A DNA stretch of 37,434 bases from Candidatus Zhuqueibacterota bacterium (GCA_016927835.1 JAFGMA010000167.1:1-37434), one strand, 5' to 3'; counted from the first letter of the stretch, positions 1 to 8,817 are shown. A program made the numbers and translations. Notes: a model not told the origin generated them from the sequence alone.

Positions 1-359
1 AATTGAAAATAGCATGTGCTACATAGATTCGTTTATTATTTTACTTATTCGCTATATTTTTTATCTGTGCCTGCGTTTTCGAATCTTTTGAGAATATGCA
101 TTATAAATTTTCGAGCTTCTTAGCAATTATCTGTCGTATTTCCGACCAGATGGTTGATTTCCAAGCGCTGTAACAAGTTTGTATCCGACATCGCCGCTAC
201 TGAAAATGACTAAAAACGACAAATTCTGAATATTTATTCGATTGCAAAATTGTACTAAAAATTTACAACTTCTTTATATTTAACAGGCTTTTAGATTCTA
301 TCACTGAAATGAAAATATCCTAAATCTATTGTTGGTTTTCACCGATTTCTTTACATTAC

Positions 360-375
360 TGGTATATTTTTTGCA
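360..375 (+). promoter_or_regulatory. Candidate sigma-54 (-24/-12) promoter
   Basis: The bases TGGTATATTTTTTGCA fit the RpoN consensus TGGYAYRNNNNTTGCW at every defined position, with GG at 361-362 and GC at 373-374 separated by exactly 10 bases. Transcription would start near 386 and give a leader of about 180 bases before the response regulator ATG at 566. A gene for a sigma-54 activator lies 1.2 kb downstream at 1553, which makes RpoN control of this locus plausible. AT-richness raises the chance of a fortuitous match. I checked the other intergenic stretches by eye and found no match of this quality. Confidence 0.55.
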
Positions 376-463
376 AATGACACTCACATATTTAGCTAAA
401 GGAAGTACTCCCCAAAAGCGATTTGATTAATGCTCCAGATGGTTTCCTGAATTTGATTTATGG

Positions 464-478
464 ACGGGATTTTCCCGT
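464..478 (+). other. Small perfect hairpin in the regulator leader
   Basis: ACGGGA and TCCCGT flank a TTT loop, giving a 6-bp perfect stem about 90 bases before the ATG at 566. No T-tract follows, so this is not a terminator. It could be an RNA structure in the leader or a protein-binding palindrome. The function is unknown. Confidence 0.3.
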
Positions 479-565
479 GGGGAGATCATCGAGAAGCGCA
501 TGCTGCACGTAGTATTAATTGGTTCTATAGGCTTAGAAGATTACTTAAAAATCTAAGAGGGAAAT

Positions 566-1249
566 ATGGAAAAGGGAAAAATTTTTTTACTAGGAAACCA
601 GAATGGTCATTACGGTGCTCTGGCTCAAAAATTGCGGGATGATGGATTCACAATAATGGATTTTGATGATATCGAAAAAATTTCTGAAAGCACACGTGAA
701 GAGAAACCGAGGGCTGTTCTGATTAATGTTGATGTTTTTGGTGATGATGGATTAGAGCTGTGTAGACGATTGAAAGAAAATTTTGAGACACGTAAATCCG
801 CTATTATTCTTTATTCCGAAGATGAAAGCGAGAACAATGTTATCAAGGGATTTGAAATTGGTGCTGATGATTTTATTACCAGCCGAAACAGCCCAAGAGA
901 ATTAATCGCACGGTTGAAATCAATCGTAAGACGGATCGAAACCAGTGGCAATAACAAAATAAAAGTCAAAGATATTGAAATCGACCTCGATGAACACAAA
1001 GTAAAAAAGTCTGGTAAGCCCATTGACTTGACTTACATCCAATTCAAGCTTCTCTATTTGCTAGCATCGAGACGCGACAATGTATTTTCCAGGAAGGAAA
1101 TTCTTGAGAAGGTGTGGGGTCGAAAAGTTTATGTTACAAACAGAACGGTCGATGTACATATTAAACGCCTCAGGGAAAAACTGGGTGAATACAAGTATCC
1201 GTCGCAATATATCGAAACCATACATGGTACAGGCTATAGATTTCTGTAA
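566..1249 (+). CDS. OmpR/PhoB-family response regulator with an atypical receiver domain
   Basis: The 227-residue protein has a receiver-like domain (about 1-125) and an OmpR-type winged helix (about 130-227). The DNA-binding half looks intact, with the recognition helix RTVDVHIKRLREKLG and the hairpin IETIHGTGYRF. In the receiver the likely phosphoacceptor D56 is kept. The acidic pair normally found just after the first strand is replaced by G10-N11, and the conserved Lys of the KPF motif is S106. S84 fills the usual Thr/Ser site. Classical Mg-dependent phosphorylation is therefore doubtful, and output may depend on another signal. The start at 566 has AGAGGG at the right distance. No histidine kinase is adjacent, a sigma-54 promoter lies upstream and a strong terminator follows, so the gene is probably monocistronic. 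Confidence 0.9.
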   Translation: MEKGKIFLLGNQNGHYGALAQKLRDDGFTIMDFDDIEKISESTREEKPRAVLINVDVFGDDGLELCRRLKENFETRKSAIILYSEDESENNVIKGFEIGADDFITSRNSPRELIARLKSIVRRIETSGNNKIKVKDIEIDLDEHKVKKSGKPIDLTYIQFKLLYLLASRRDNVFSRKEILEKVWGRKVYVTNRTVDVHIKRLREKLGEYKYPSQYIETIHGTGYRFL

Positions 1250-1273
1250 TATCTCATTTTTTCCTCCCTCCGA

Positions 1274-1307
1274 AGCCCCTGGCGAAAGCTGGGGGCTTTT
1301 TTTTTTT
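1274..1307 (+). terminator. Intrinsic terminator after the response regulator
   Basis: AGCCCC (1274-1279) pairs with GGGGCT (1292-1297). The stem continues through wobble and GC pairs to a GAAA loop, and an 11-base T run follows. It lies 25 bases after the stop codon at 1249 and separates the regulator from the next gene. Confidence 0.9.
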
Positions 1308-1552
1308 GATAGCGTTACACTGCAACTTTTTTCAGTTTCTCCAAGTATTATAAGTAAAATTTCATTCAAATTGGATTTCTTCTCCCTGCAAGCGATTCTT
1401 TCAATTTTAAAAAAACACAGTGTATTTAAGTGCCAGGGCTAATGAGAATAATCAATTTATTCGGATATTTTAGTTTCGAACAAATCGCCTTTTGCATTCC
1501 TTTCTTCCTACGATCAAAACTTAAATGCATTACTTAAAAGAATGGATTCGAT

Positions 1553-3112
1553 ATGAATCAGAATCATTTTGACATTAATGAAAACTCCCAATTAAAAAAT
1601 TTGATAGAAATTTCCGAGCTAATTTTATCCGCGCCTAACATTGTCCAATTCATGGAAAAACTCATTGCAAAAATTGTGAATGCGATTCAATGTTCAAAAG
1701 CAGCCTTTTTGAGATACGATAAAAATCTAAAATCAGCCTCAATATTTTCGGTTGTTGGTTTAAACAAGGATAAAATGAAAAACCTGCAAATCGTTTGCAC
1801 AAAAGATGTCCATAATTTGATTTATCGAGGCGGTGAGATTTTAGCCCTGACTGAGGAAGGCGGTGATGAATATTTGCTGCTTTTAGATGACTCGGTTCAA
1901 GCTTATAAATGTTTCGAAATACAGGTTCCGATCTTTGTGAGGAAAATGCTATTCGGAGTGCTGAGTCTTGGACCCAAAATCTATGGACTTGAATATTCTC
2001 ATGGGGATATGGAATTGCTGCAGATTGCTGTAAATTTCCTTTCGCTGGCTGCTGAAAACGAATTATTAAAAAATGAAGATCGAAATCATAAAATCGATGA
2101 CAATGAAACTCAAAATTTGCATCCAAGTAGCTCCGAAGTGCTTTCTTCGCGTCCATTAATCAAACGAAAAGATTCACATGATGAAATGCTCGGAAATTCT
2201 TCCGCAATTATCCAGATTCGTACGCTCATCGAGCAGGTGGCGCCAAAGGATGTAACAGTGTTAATTACAGGAGAGAGCGGGACAGGGAAGGAATTGGTTG
2301 CGCGAGAAATTCATAAAAAAAGCAAGCGCGCATCAAAGCCGCTGGTTACAATGAATTGTGCTGCTTTGCCGGAAAATCTCGTTGAAAGTGAGTTATTCGG
2401 TCATGAAAAAGGAGCTTTTACAAGTGCTTATGCTCAGAAGAAGGGACGATTTGAAATTGCAAATAATTCAACCTTATTCCTTGATGAGATTGGGGATATG
2501 AGTCTCGCGACACAAGCCAAGCTCCTACGGGTTCTTCAGTGTAGAGAATTTCAGCGCGTTGGGGGCAATCAAATCATTGAAACGGACGTAAGGATTATTG
2601 CGGCTACAAATCGGCAGATTGAAAAGGAAATGCTCAAGCGGACATTTCGCGAAGATTTGTATTACCGGTTGAATGTTGTGCAAATCTGGCTTCCGCCTCT
2701 GCGCGAAAGAAAAGAAGATATTTCCATTTTGGCTGACTATTTTATTGATAAATTTAACCGATTTTACTATAAGAATATCACTGGACTGACCCCTGAAGCA
2801 CTTGAATGGTTTTCCGCATACCATTTTCCAGGCAATATTCGCGAACTTCAAAATATCATCGAGCGGGCAATCATAATGGAAAATGGTTCAAAAATCACCA
2901 GCAAATTCCTGCCGGTGTTTCACGCCGAAGCATCAGCAGAAAGAGAAAGCGAGAAACCGCCATATTCACTCGAGCGACTGGAAAAGGCGCATATTGAAGA
3001 GGTTCTCAATAGCGTAAATTACAATAAGTCCCACGCAGCGAAAATTCTTGGAATTGCCCGCAAAACCCTCAGACAAAAAATCGCCAAATACGGAATTAGT
3101 CAACCTGCTTAA
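1553..3112 (+). CDS. Sigma-54-dependent transcriptional activator (GAF - AAA+ - Fis HTH)
   Basis: This is a 519-residue enhancer-binding protein that would open RpoN-holoenzyme promoters by ATP hydrolysis. An N-terminal GAF-like sensor (about 15-175) replaces a receiver domain. The AAA+ domain has the Walker A motif GESGTGKE (about 240-247), the sigma-54 contact loop at 287-292, the Walker B motif LFLDEIGD (D near 311), the arginine-finger segment REDLYYRLNV and the sensor II motif PGNIRELQN. A Fis-type helix-turn-helix ends the protein (NYNKSHAAKILGIARKTLRQ). The contact loop reads GAFTSA instead of GAFTGA. The ATG at 1553 has only a weak AAAAG upstream. The ligand of the GAF domain cannot be read from the sequence. 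A possible target is the sigma-54 promoter at 360-375. Confidence 0.92.
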   Translation: MNQNHFDINENSQLKNLIEISELILSAPNIVQFMEKLIAKIVNAIQCSKAAFLRYDKNLKSASIFSVVGLNKDKMKNLQIVCTKDVHNLIYRGGEILALTEEGGDEYLLLLDDSVQAYKCFEIQVPIFVRKMLFGVLSLGPKIYGLEYSHGDMELLQIAVNFLSLAAENELLKNEDRNHKIDDNETQNLHPSSSEVLSSRPLIKRKDSHDEMLGNSSAIIQIRTLIEQVAPKDVTVLITGESGTGKELVAREIHKKSKRASKPLVTMNCAALPENLVESELFGHEKGAFTSAYAQKKGRFEIANNSTLFLDEIGDMSLATQAKLLRVLQCREFQRVGGNQIIETDVRIIAATNRQIEKEMLKRTFREDLYYRLNVVQIWLPPLRERKEDISILADYFIDKFNRFYYKNITGLTPEALEWFSAYHFPGNIRELQNIIERAIIMENGSKITSKFLPVFHAEASAERESEKPPYSLERLEKAHIEEVLNSVNYNKSHAAKILGIARKTLRQKIAKYGISQPA

Positions 3113-3285
3113 TCCACTTTATCGCGCTGAATCCGGTATTCAGATCGGGCATAGGCTTACTCGAAAAAATAGCCCTTTGCGCGGAATTCGCTTTTGTTTT
3201 CCAGCATACTCAACATTTCAACCTGAATATTGTAATGTCCCCAAGCAGCAGATACGCACTTCTGTCAAATCAGCTTTTTCGACAG

Positions 3286-5307
3286 CTAGCGTAAAATTCG
3301 TCTGAATTTCAATTTGTATATCCCGCTCTTTTTGCAGTCTTTTATCTTGAAAATATTTCGATTGATTTGCTCCCATTCAGCATTTTTGCCGGCTTCTGTT
3401 TTTACGTTAAGCAGACGCAATCCATCCAACATAAACGGAACATCACCATCCTTTGATGATATCAAAAGACCTTCTGATTTGCTTAGATAGTACAGCAATG
3501 CAGATCCTTTCGCAATCGACTCTGCCTTCAATTCATCATTATTCTGCCACTGCCACCAGCCGTAGTCAACGAAAACAGCTTTTCCCCAGCCTTTGTTTGA
3601 ATGCGCTTTCAGGAGATTGCTGACGACTTTTCGGTCTTCATTACTGAATGCGCCATTTTGAAACCGATCGCTGTATTCGATACAGGGAAGCCCATAAGCA
3701 CTTGCAGTAATGCAATGATAACATGCAATTTCTGCTGCCATATCGGCTGAATCGCCGAGAATCAGTTTGTCTGGCAACGCCTGACTGATGATGCGCGCCC
3801 TTTTTTCACGGCGCAGCTTATCGTCCCAGTCTTCATTGATGCAAACTACATCCAACACATCACGAAATTGAGGTGCCTGGGCTTCGCCAATAATCAGCGC
3901 ATCGGGCTTGATCGCCTTCGCTTGATTATAAACAGCTTTCATATAGGCGTACAACTCCAGCATGCCAATGCCCATACTTGAATCGTTATAAGCTGCCTTC
4001 AATGGATCCCGCAAACTGTAATTTCCACTGATTTTAATACCATCGGCGTTGTATGCTGTATCTGCAGAGCTTAGCATCATTTCACAGCTAAATTGAATAT
4101 ATTTTTTGAAATCTTCATGGGTTGCATCGATAAAATCGCCATCGGTCACCCGCATTTCCTGTGCTAAAGAAGTCGCTTCGGCATTCCATGCCCGCCAATC
4201 TAGTATGACTTTGTGCCCTTTGTCATGGCACCAATCGACAAGTTGCCGTAAATCTGAGAAACGGGATGAAGCATGCGCACTCCCGAAAGCATCCTGCCAT
4301 TTCGATGAAATGATAATAGTGAAATGAATGTCCTCGAAATTATTCATCTGTTTGAGAATATAATCCTTGACCCAGATACTGGTATACAAATCGCCTTTTT
4401 CATCGATTTTATTGACAATTCTCTCGCCACGCGTTGATAGAACAGGTTGAAGCCACCATTCAACCGGTTTAAAAAAATTGTTGATTGCGGGCAGATAATC
4501 GGTTTCCTCAAGATAGGTGCGGTAGTCTGCTACTGCGTGCCACTCAGATCGATTGATGGTAAAAATCAATGGGGAGAGCGGCAACAATCCGCCTGAAGAT
4601 TTATTCATTTTTTTCCAGGGAATGTCGAGCCATATCGCCGATTCGAGCATACCGAATCGGGTGAAAGGACCCAATTCCGCCAGACCGACACTGAACCAGC
4701 CAGCATCGGTTTCAACCGAAATATTGAGCGGCGCCGGCGAAAAAATCCATTGCTTATCATTGACTGCCTTCACATCAACCACGGGCGGCTCTTTATAATA
4801 TTCATCCGGTTCAGGCGAAAAATATCTTCGCCAGGTGCTGCTATCGAATCCGATTCTGCCTCGCTTTCCACAGAATACGCCACACTCATGGTCAGTGGGC
4901 GGAATCAAGCCAAATTGTATTTCAAAGCCGCTGTTTCGGAATATCATATTAATTTTCTGGTTCAGAACATCATTCTGCGTGCGCTTTTCTACAATTATTT
5001 TGTTATTCTCCACCACCCACCTGTATGAGAAATCCTCTGAAACCGGATCGGCGGAATTAAATTGGATTGAAAGCGGAAAAGATGAATATGTGATCCCATC
5101 GTTATTGGTAAACCGAAACATCGCGTTTTTCTTGTCGATGAAGGCACAATACTCGTGCGCAAAAACCTCAATACTCTCCTCATGCTGTTTCAATCTGATC
5201 CTTTTAGATACACTTCGGCTGCTATGTGAACAGCCAACAATCAATTGAAAAATAACATATAACATGATCAATGCAGAAATGATATAAGATTTCCGTATAC
5301 AATCCAT
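3286..5307 (-). CDS. Lipoprotein with a TIM-barrel glycosidase-like domain
   Basis: The start is set at the ATG at 5307, preceded by GAGAGG seven bases upstream, giving 673 residues. A more upstream start at 5352 is possible but has no good ribosome binding site. A hydrophobic segment ends in the lipobox LIVGC with Cys26, so the protein should be membrane-anchored and exported. An N-terminal beta-sandwich-like half is followed by a (beta/alpha)8-like region with DWCHDKGHKVILDWRAWN, then NADGIKISG and ALIIGEAQAP. This resembles melibiase/GH31/GH36-type barrels, in which DGxKxD carries the catalytic Asp. Here that position is Ser427, so activity is uncertain. The gene stands alone and is convergent with the activator gene. 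The fold is an inference from motifs, and no exact GH family is claimed. Confidence 0.6.
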   Translation of the reverse strand: MDCIRKSYIISALIMLYVIFQLIVGCSHSSRSVSKRIRLKQHEESIEVFAHEYCAFIDKKNAMFRFTNNDGITYSSFPLSIQFNSADPVSEDFSYRWVVENNKIIVEKRTQNDVLNQKINMIFRNSGFEIQFGLIPPTDHECGVFCGKRGRIGFDSSTWRRYFSPEPDEYYKEPPVVDVKAVNDKQWIFSPAPLNISVETDAGWFSVGLAELGPFTRFGMLESAIWLDIPWKKMNKSSGGLLPLSPLIFTINRSEWHAVADYRTYLEETDYLPAINNFFKPVEWWLQPVLSTRGERIVNKIDEKGDLYTSIWVKDYILKQMNNFEDIHFTIIISSKWQDAFGSAHASSRFSDLRQLVDWCHDKGHKVILDWRAWNAEATSLAQEMRVTDGDFIDATHEDFKKYIQFSCEMMLSSADTAYNADGIKISGNYSLRDPLKAAYNDSSMGIGMLELYAYMKAVYNQAKAIKPDALIIGEAQAPQFRDVLDVVCINEDWDDKLRREKRARIISQALPDKLILGDSADMAAEIACYHCITASAYGLPCIEYSDRFQNGAFSNEDRKVVSNLLKAHSNKGWGKAVFVDYGWWQWQNNDELKAESIAKGSALLYYLSKSEGLLISSKDGDVPFMLDGLRLLNVKTEAGKNAEWEQINRNIFKIKDCKKSGIYKLKFRRILR

Positions 5308-5930
5308 TGCTTTACCTCTCATCTTTCTCAAATATATATTTAAACTTGACATTGGAACTTAACAGTATTTTTATAATATAATAATCAAAAATAATCTGAT
5401 CAACTTATTTTTCTGTTTTTAATGGTTTTGACGAAAATGTCACAAATAATATTCATTCCCAGGATGTGGCAAGAGATTTTTTTGCATATATTTGACATCG
5501 AATCGTATACTACGCGCGTGCTTCAATCGGTGGTGCCTATAATAGTTCCCAATATCTATTTTGAATCTTCCGAAGCAAAAAAGCCGCGGAAAAATATTAT
5601 GTTTGAGGTATCATCTTTAGCTGAAAATATTAATGGCGACCATATCCTATTGATCGCTTTTTTTGAATAAATCCGTCGAATAAAAAGCTCAATCTATAGC
5701 GATAGTAAGCTCTTAAACTTCCCGCGCAATCGGGATCCTTATTAAGGGCAACAGCAGTACAAACGAATATGTCGATTTAGCCTTTGCTAATTTCGAAACA
5801 CTCAAAAGCAGTTATCGAAATTCTCGGACGCGCGAGAAAATATTTGCATTTACCATGCCAGTGTGTATCATTATCCGCGTTTTTCAATGCCTTGTGTACC
5901 TGGTAGAACTCTAATTGGGAGAAAATTGGA
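5308..5930. other. Intergenic region between divergent genes, nothing recognised
   Basis: This region separates the minus-strand lipoprotein from the plus-strand UroD-like gene and should hold both promoters. A plus-strand frame at 5422-5670 (82 codons) and another open stretch of about 66 codons ending near 5915 have no ribosome binding site and no recognisable motif. A small inverted repeat (CCCG, 6-base loop, CGGG) sits near 5720. I see no tRNA, riboswitch or mobile-element signature. Confidence 0.5.
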
Positions 5931-7001
5931 ATGGAAACGATGACTTCACGAGAACGCATCCAGGCTGCGCTAAATCTTAAAAAATCAGACCGCGTCGCAA
6001 TTCAAGATGCCCCATGGTCGACAACCATCTCTAGGTGGCACGAAGAGGGATTGCCGGCAGATCAAACGCCTGAGTCTTACTTCTCATACGAATTTTCCGG
6101 ATTCGGCTTTGATAATTCATTTCAAATGCCCGAAGCTATCCTTGAGGAAACCGATGATTACAAGATCGTCCGGAATTCGAATGGCGCTATCTCAAAGAAT
6201 TGGAAAACTAAAACATCGACACCAGGTTACGAAAAATTCACGATAACAGATCGTAAGAGCTGGGAAAATTACAAACCACGGCTTCAGTGGAATGACACAA
6301 GGGTTAACTGGGCACGGGATTTGCCTCGCCATAAAAGCGAACGCGAAAAGGGCAAATTTGTAAACTTCGGAGCAGCCGTCGGCTACGACAGGACGCAGGG
6401 AATCTGTGGCTCGGAGCAGCTTCTGATGGCAATGATTGACGATCCGAACTGGGTGCGCGATATGTTCGCAACCGTGGCTCAACTCACAATCGAAGGGCTG
6501 GAAGAAATGCTGGGCAGGGGATTCGAATTCGATGGTGTCTGGTTGTACGACGATATGGGCTACCGCAATGCATCGCTGTTTTCACCACAAGCATATCGCG
6601 AATTATCTTTCCCTTATCATAAAAAACTTTGCGATTTCTGCCATGCCAGGGGCATGAAGGTCATTTTGCATAGCTGCGGCAATGTGATGCAACTGGTACC
6701 GATGCTCATCGAAGCCGGGTTTGATTGCCTTCAACCACTGGAAGTAAAAGCCGGGATGGATATTTTCAAACTCAAGCAAAATTATGGCAATCAACTCGCC
6801 TTGATGGGAGGCATCGATGTGCGAAAAATGGCAGATCCCAATCCGGCGGTTATCGAAGAGGAAATTAAAACAAAATTCGAAACCGCGATGGCGGATGGCG
6901 GATATATCTATCACTCTGATCACTCGGTACCCGACAACGTGAGCTTCAACCAATATAAAAACGTGATTCGTCTTGTACACAAATATGGTCGATTTTTATA
7001 A
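5931..7001 (+). CDS. Uroporphyrinogen decarboxylase-like (UroD superfamily) protein
   Basis: The 356-residue protein fits the UroD/cobamide methyltransferase superfamily in length and in its (beta/alpha)8 pattern. It begins with the typical N-terminus TSRERIQAALNLKKSDR. It then has FDGVWLYDDMGYRNA, the H247-S-C249-G motif, the segment LQPLEVKAGMDIFKLKQ with LMGGIDVRK, and the end GGYIYHSDHSVPDNVSF. The HxCG pair is where zinc-dependent MtaA/MtbA-type enzymes bind metal, but the third Cys ligand of those enzymes is not evident (the region reads HSDHS, from H328). It is therefore probably not a true HemE of haem synthesis but one of the many uncharacterised UroD-like proteins. GGGAGA precedes the ATG. 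No corrinoid protein or other haem gene is nearby. Confidence 0.85.
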   Translation: METMTSRERIQAALNLKKSDRVAIQDAPWSTTISRWHEEGLPADQTPESYFSYEFSGFGFDNSFQMPEAILEETDDYKIVRNSNGAISKNWKTKTSTPGYEKFTITDRKSWENYKPRLQWNDTRVNWARDLPRHKSEREKGKFVNFGAAVGYDRTQGICGSEQLLMAMIDDPNWVRDMFATVAQLTIEGLEEMLGRGFEFDGVWLYDDMGYRNASLFSPQAYRELSFPYHKKLCDFCHARGMKVILHSCGNVMQLVPMLIEAGFDCLQPLEVKAGMDIFKLKQNYGNQLALMGGIDVRKMADPNPAVIEEEIKTKFETAMADGGYIYHSDHSVPDNVSFNQYKNVIRLVHKYGRFL

Positions 7002-7099
7002 AAACAAAACTCGGCATCCTCCTGGAAACTACTGCTAATATTTCGGTACAATTAAAAACAGAAGCATCAAATGAATGTAAAGTGAATTCGATGATGCTG

Positions 7100-7128
7100 G
7101 CACCCGTTTTGACGCCAGTTTCGGGTGC
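7100..7128 (+). other. Inverted repeat between the UroD-like and lipoprotein genes
   Basis: GCACCCG (7100-7106) and CGGGTGC (7122-7128) form a perfect 7-bp stem with a 15-base loop. It lies 55 bases before the ATG of the following lipoprotein. No T-tract follows, so a regulatory hairpin or operator is as likely as a weak terminator. Confidence 0.35.
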
Positions 7129-7183
7129 ACTTCTGATTCACTGGATCAACTCAAATGAAACAAATAAAATAGGGGTAATTGCT

Positions 7184-7567
7184 ATGAAAAAATTCTATTT
7201 TATGATGATGATTACGCTGCTTATTGTCGGTTGCGCGGGAAACGCTACCCATTTTTACAATCGAGAAAATTGGAGTTTCCGTCAGACCGAAAAATTATTC
7301 AAAGATGTGCTTATCCTGACTGATCAAGCCATGATTTTGGACAAAGTGAAACCGAAAGTACCGAAAAACAAGCAAATCATGGGAAAAGCCGAAGTGAAAG
7401 TGCGGGTGGATGAAGACGGCAAAGTACAGGCAGTCATGATCAAAAAAAATATCGAAGGCATGTCAAAGGAATTGGTGCGAGCAGCAAAATTATCAAAATA
7501 TAAAAAATATGAGACCAATCAAGGCAATACACGGCATTATGTTCTCATTGTCGAGTACAGATTCTGA
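7184..7567 (+). CDS. Small lipoprotein with a TonB C-terminal-like domain
   Basis: The start is the ATG at 7184 with AGGGG eight bases upstream. An in-frame ATG at 7082 lacks a ribosome binding site and would bury the signal peptide. The 127-residue product begins with a lipoprotein signal ending in LLIVGC (Cys17). The C-terminal part, with EVKVRVDEDGKVQAVMIKK, a short helix and then the YKKYETNQG strand region, follows the beta-alpha-beta pattern of TonB/TolA C-terminal domains. There is no transmembrane-proline-rich architecture of a true TonB, so it is unlikely to energise receptors by itself. It could bind other envelope proteins. It probably shares a transcript with the UroD-like gene or has its own promoter in the 182-base gap. 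Confidence 0.75.
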   Translation: MKKFYFMMMITLLIVGCAGNATHFYNRENWSFRQTEKLFKDVLILTDQAMILDKVKPKVPKNKQIMGKAEVKVRVDEDGKVQAVMIKKNIEGMSKELVRAAKLSKYKKYETNQGNTRHYVLIVEYRF

Positions 7568-7581
7568 GCGCCCAATTCGCA

Positions 7582-7637
7582 GTGCCACGCGAAAAAGGGT
7601 GAGCCGGGAACGATTTTATTTTTTTTCGAAGTGGCAC
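7582..7637. terminator. Possible bidirectional terminator between convergent genes
   Basis: GTGCCAC (7582-7588) pairs with GTGGCAC (7631-7637), and a run of A after the left arm pairs with the T run before the right arm. The structure sits between the stop codons at 7567 and 7616 and runs into the end of the minus-strand lipoprotein gene. The loop is long, so its efficiency is uncertain. Confidence 0.35.
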
Positions 7638-8653
7638 GTACCCACCGATGTTGCCGCCCAGAGATAGCCGTTATGATCGAAGCAAAGGTAATCCATTTCG
7701 GCGCCTTCAATCGGCTGTCGGAAATCATCGGTTACTATCGGTCGATATGTTTCGAGGATGCTCATATCTGCGCCCCGCTTCATGATTAAATTTTTATTTG
7801 GATTACTTGTCCAAATATTCTTTCCATCCCAGGCAATACCTCCAAAATGCTCATCAGTCAATTCATATACTTTCGCAACCACTGAAGGATGTTGACCGAA
7901 TTGGATAATTTTTCCATTGCGCGCAGCCGCCCAGATATGACTTCCATCGGTGGTCAAGTCCGAAAGCTCCCATGAAATCGCGGTCTGGCTGATGACTTTG
8001 GAATCACCGGGGGTAATTTCATACATATAATTCGGTGATTGCACACTGGCTGCCCAGTAGTTCCTGATGAATGTTAAACCGTGGAAATCGGGATTTTCGG
8101 GCCAATAGCGCGTTTGCCCCATCACTTCAAAGCCCTGCTTGAACGATCCCTCTGCAATCCTCAGTAAGAATCGGTTATCAGTATGCGGTCGCCAGTAGGT
8201 CGCCCCGGCAAGCTTATCGACATATTTCCAATGAATTCCTAAGAAAGCAAAATAGCTTGGAACAGGATAAAATGTCTGGCTTACCAACGGTTTCGCTACC
8301 TCAAAATCGAGCGTTCGCGGTTCGTATTGCTGTACAATTTCCTTTTCCTCAACTACATAGCCGCCACGTTGTATGCTTAGCGTATATCTACCAGGAACTA
8401 TGTCTTTGAAGAGGTACACCCCAGATGTATCGGTTGTATCCGAAAGAGGCACAAATTCTGTCTCATGAAACAAGGTAATTACCTCAAGATCAACGACAAT
8501 ATTTTTGACTGGATCGGCGGAATCCATATCGGTAATGAGTCCCTTTATATCGTAGCGCGGTGTTTCAGGTTCTTCAACTTCATGTGTCTGCTTTTTCCAG
8601 CAGCCGCCGAAAATCAGACTAACTACAAGTATAAAATTGAGTAGGTTCTTCAT
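7616..8653 (-). CDS. Lipoprotein with regulatory-like beta domain and propeller-like repeats (intact copy)
   Basis: The start is the ATG at 8653, because a lipoprotein signal follows directly and ends in LIFGGC (Cys18); upstream codons would only lengthen the N-terminus. Its ribosome binding site is weak (AAGGA, 14 bases away). The 345-residue product has a carboxypeptidase-regulatory-like or CNA-B-like domain (about 30-115, with DTSGVYLFKDIVPGRYTL). A C-terminal part then repeats short motifs such as DGSHIWAAA, DGKNIWTS and NGYLWAATS, as in six- or seven-bladed propellers. It lies downstream of the large BNR protein and is separated from it by a terminator. It is paralogous to the broken gene at 11843-12923, both reading CWKKQ after the lipobox. 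The function is unknown, and surface attachment is inferred. Confidence 0.75.
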   Translation of the reverse strand: MKNLLNFILVVSLIFGGCWKKQTHEVEEPETPRYDIKGLITDMDSADPVKNIVVDLEVITLFHETEFVPLSDTTDTSGVYLFKDIVPGRYTLSIQRGGYVVEEKEIVQQYEPRTLDFEVAKPLVSQTFYPVPSYFAFLGIHWKYVDKLAGATYWRPHTDNRFLLRIAEGSFKQGFEVMGQTRYWPENPDFHGLTFIRNYWAASVQSPNYMYEITPGDSKVISQTAISWELSDLTTDGSHIWAAARNGKIIQFGQHPSVVAKVYELTDEHFGGIAWDGKNIWTSNPNKNLIMKRGADMSILETYRPIVTDDFRQPIEGAEMDYLCFDHNGYLWAATSVGTCHFEKK

Positions 8654-8743
8654 TTCTGTTTTATCATTCCTTATTAGCAAAAAATTTTGCAGAAATCTGA
8701 ATTTGATTATCATATTCGATTTCGCGCTTGGAAACGCATCAAC

Positions 8744-8778
8744 AAAAAAGCCGCCAGCCTGACAGGCACTGGCGGCTT
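8744..8778 (-). terminator. Intrinsic terminator of the 924-residue secreted protein gene
   Basis: Read on the minus strand, AAGCCGCCAG and CTGGCGGCTT form a 10-bp perfect stem (8769-8778 with 8748-8757), and a run of T follows at 8749-8744. It lies 40 bases after the stop of the gene ending at 8818. Confidence 0.9.
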
Positions 8779-8817
8779 AATAAGATTTACATCAGCAAGC
8801 AGTCGTTTTCCCGCGGA

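Larger units (their letters stand above)
1..565. other. AT-rich non-coding region upstream of the response regulator
   Basis: No convincing gene is visible here. A short open frame at 460-642 on the plus strand overlaps the regulator start, has no ribosome binding site and resembles nothing I know. The stretch holds a sigma-54-type promoter (360-375) and a small perfect hairpin (464-478), annotated separately. The rest is AT-rich without recognisable RNA structure. Confidence 0.6.

Noticed and set aside
460-642. A 60-codon frame upstream of the response regulator.
   Set aside because: It overlaps the regulator start in another frame and lacks a ribosome binding site.
5465-5487. TGGCA followed by TTGCA as a sigma-54 promoter.
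   Set aside because: The GG-to-GC spacing is 14 bases instead of 10.
5422-5670. An 82-codon plus-strand gene between the glycosidase-like and UroD-like genes.
   Set aside because: It has no ribosome binding site, no recognisable motif and an atypical composition.
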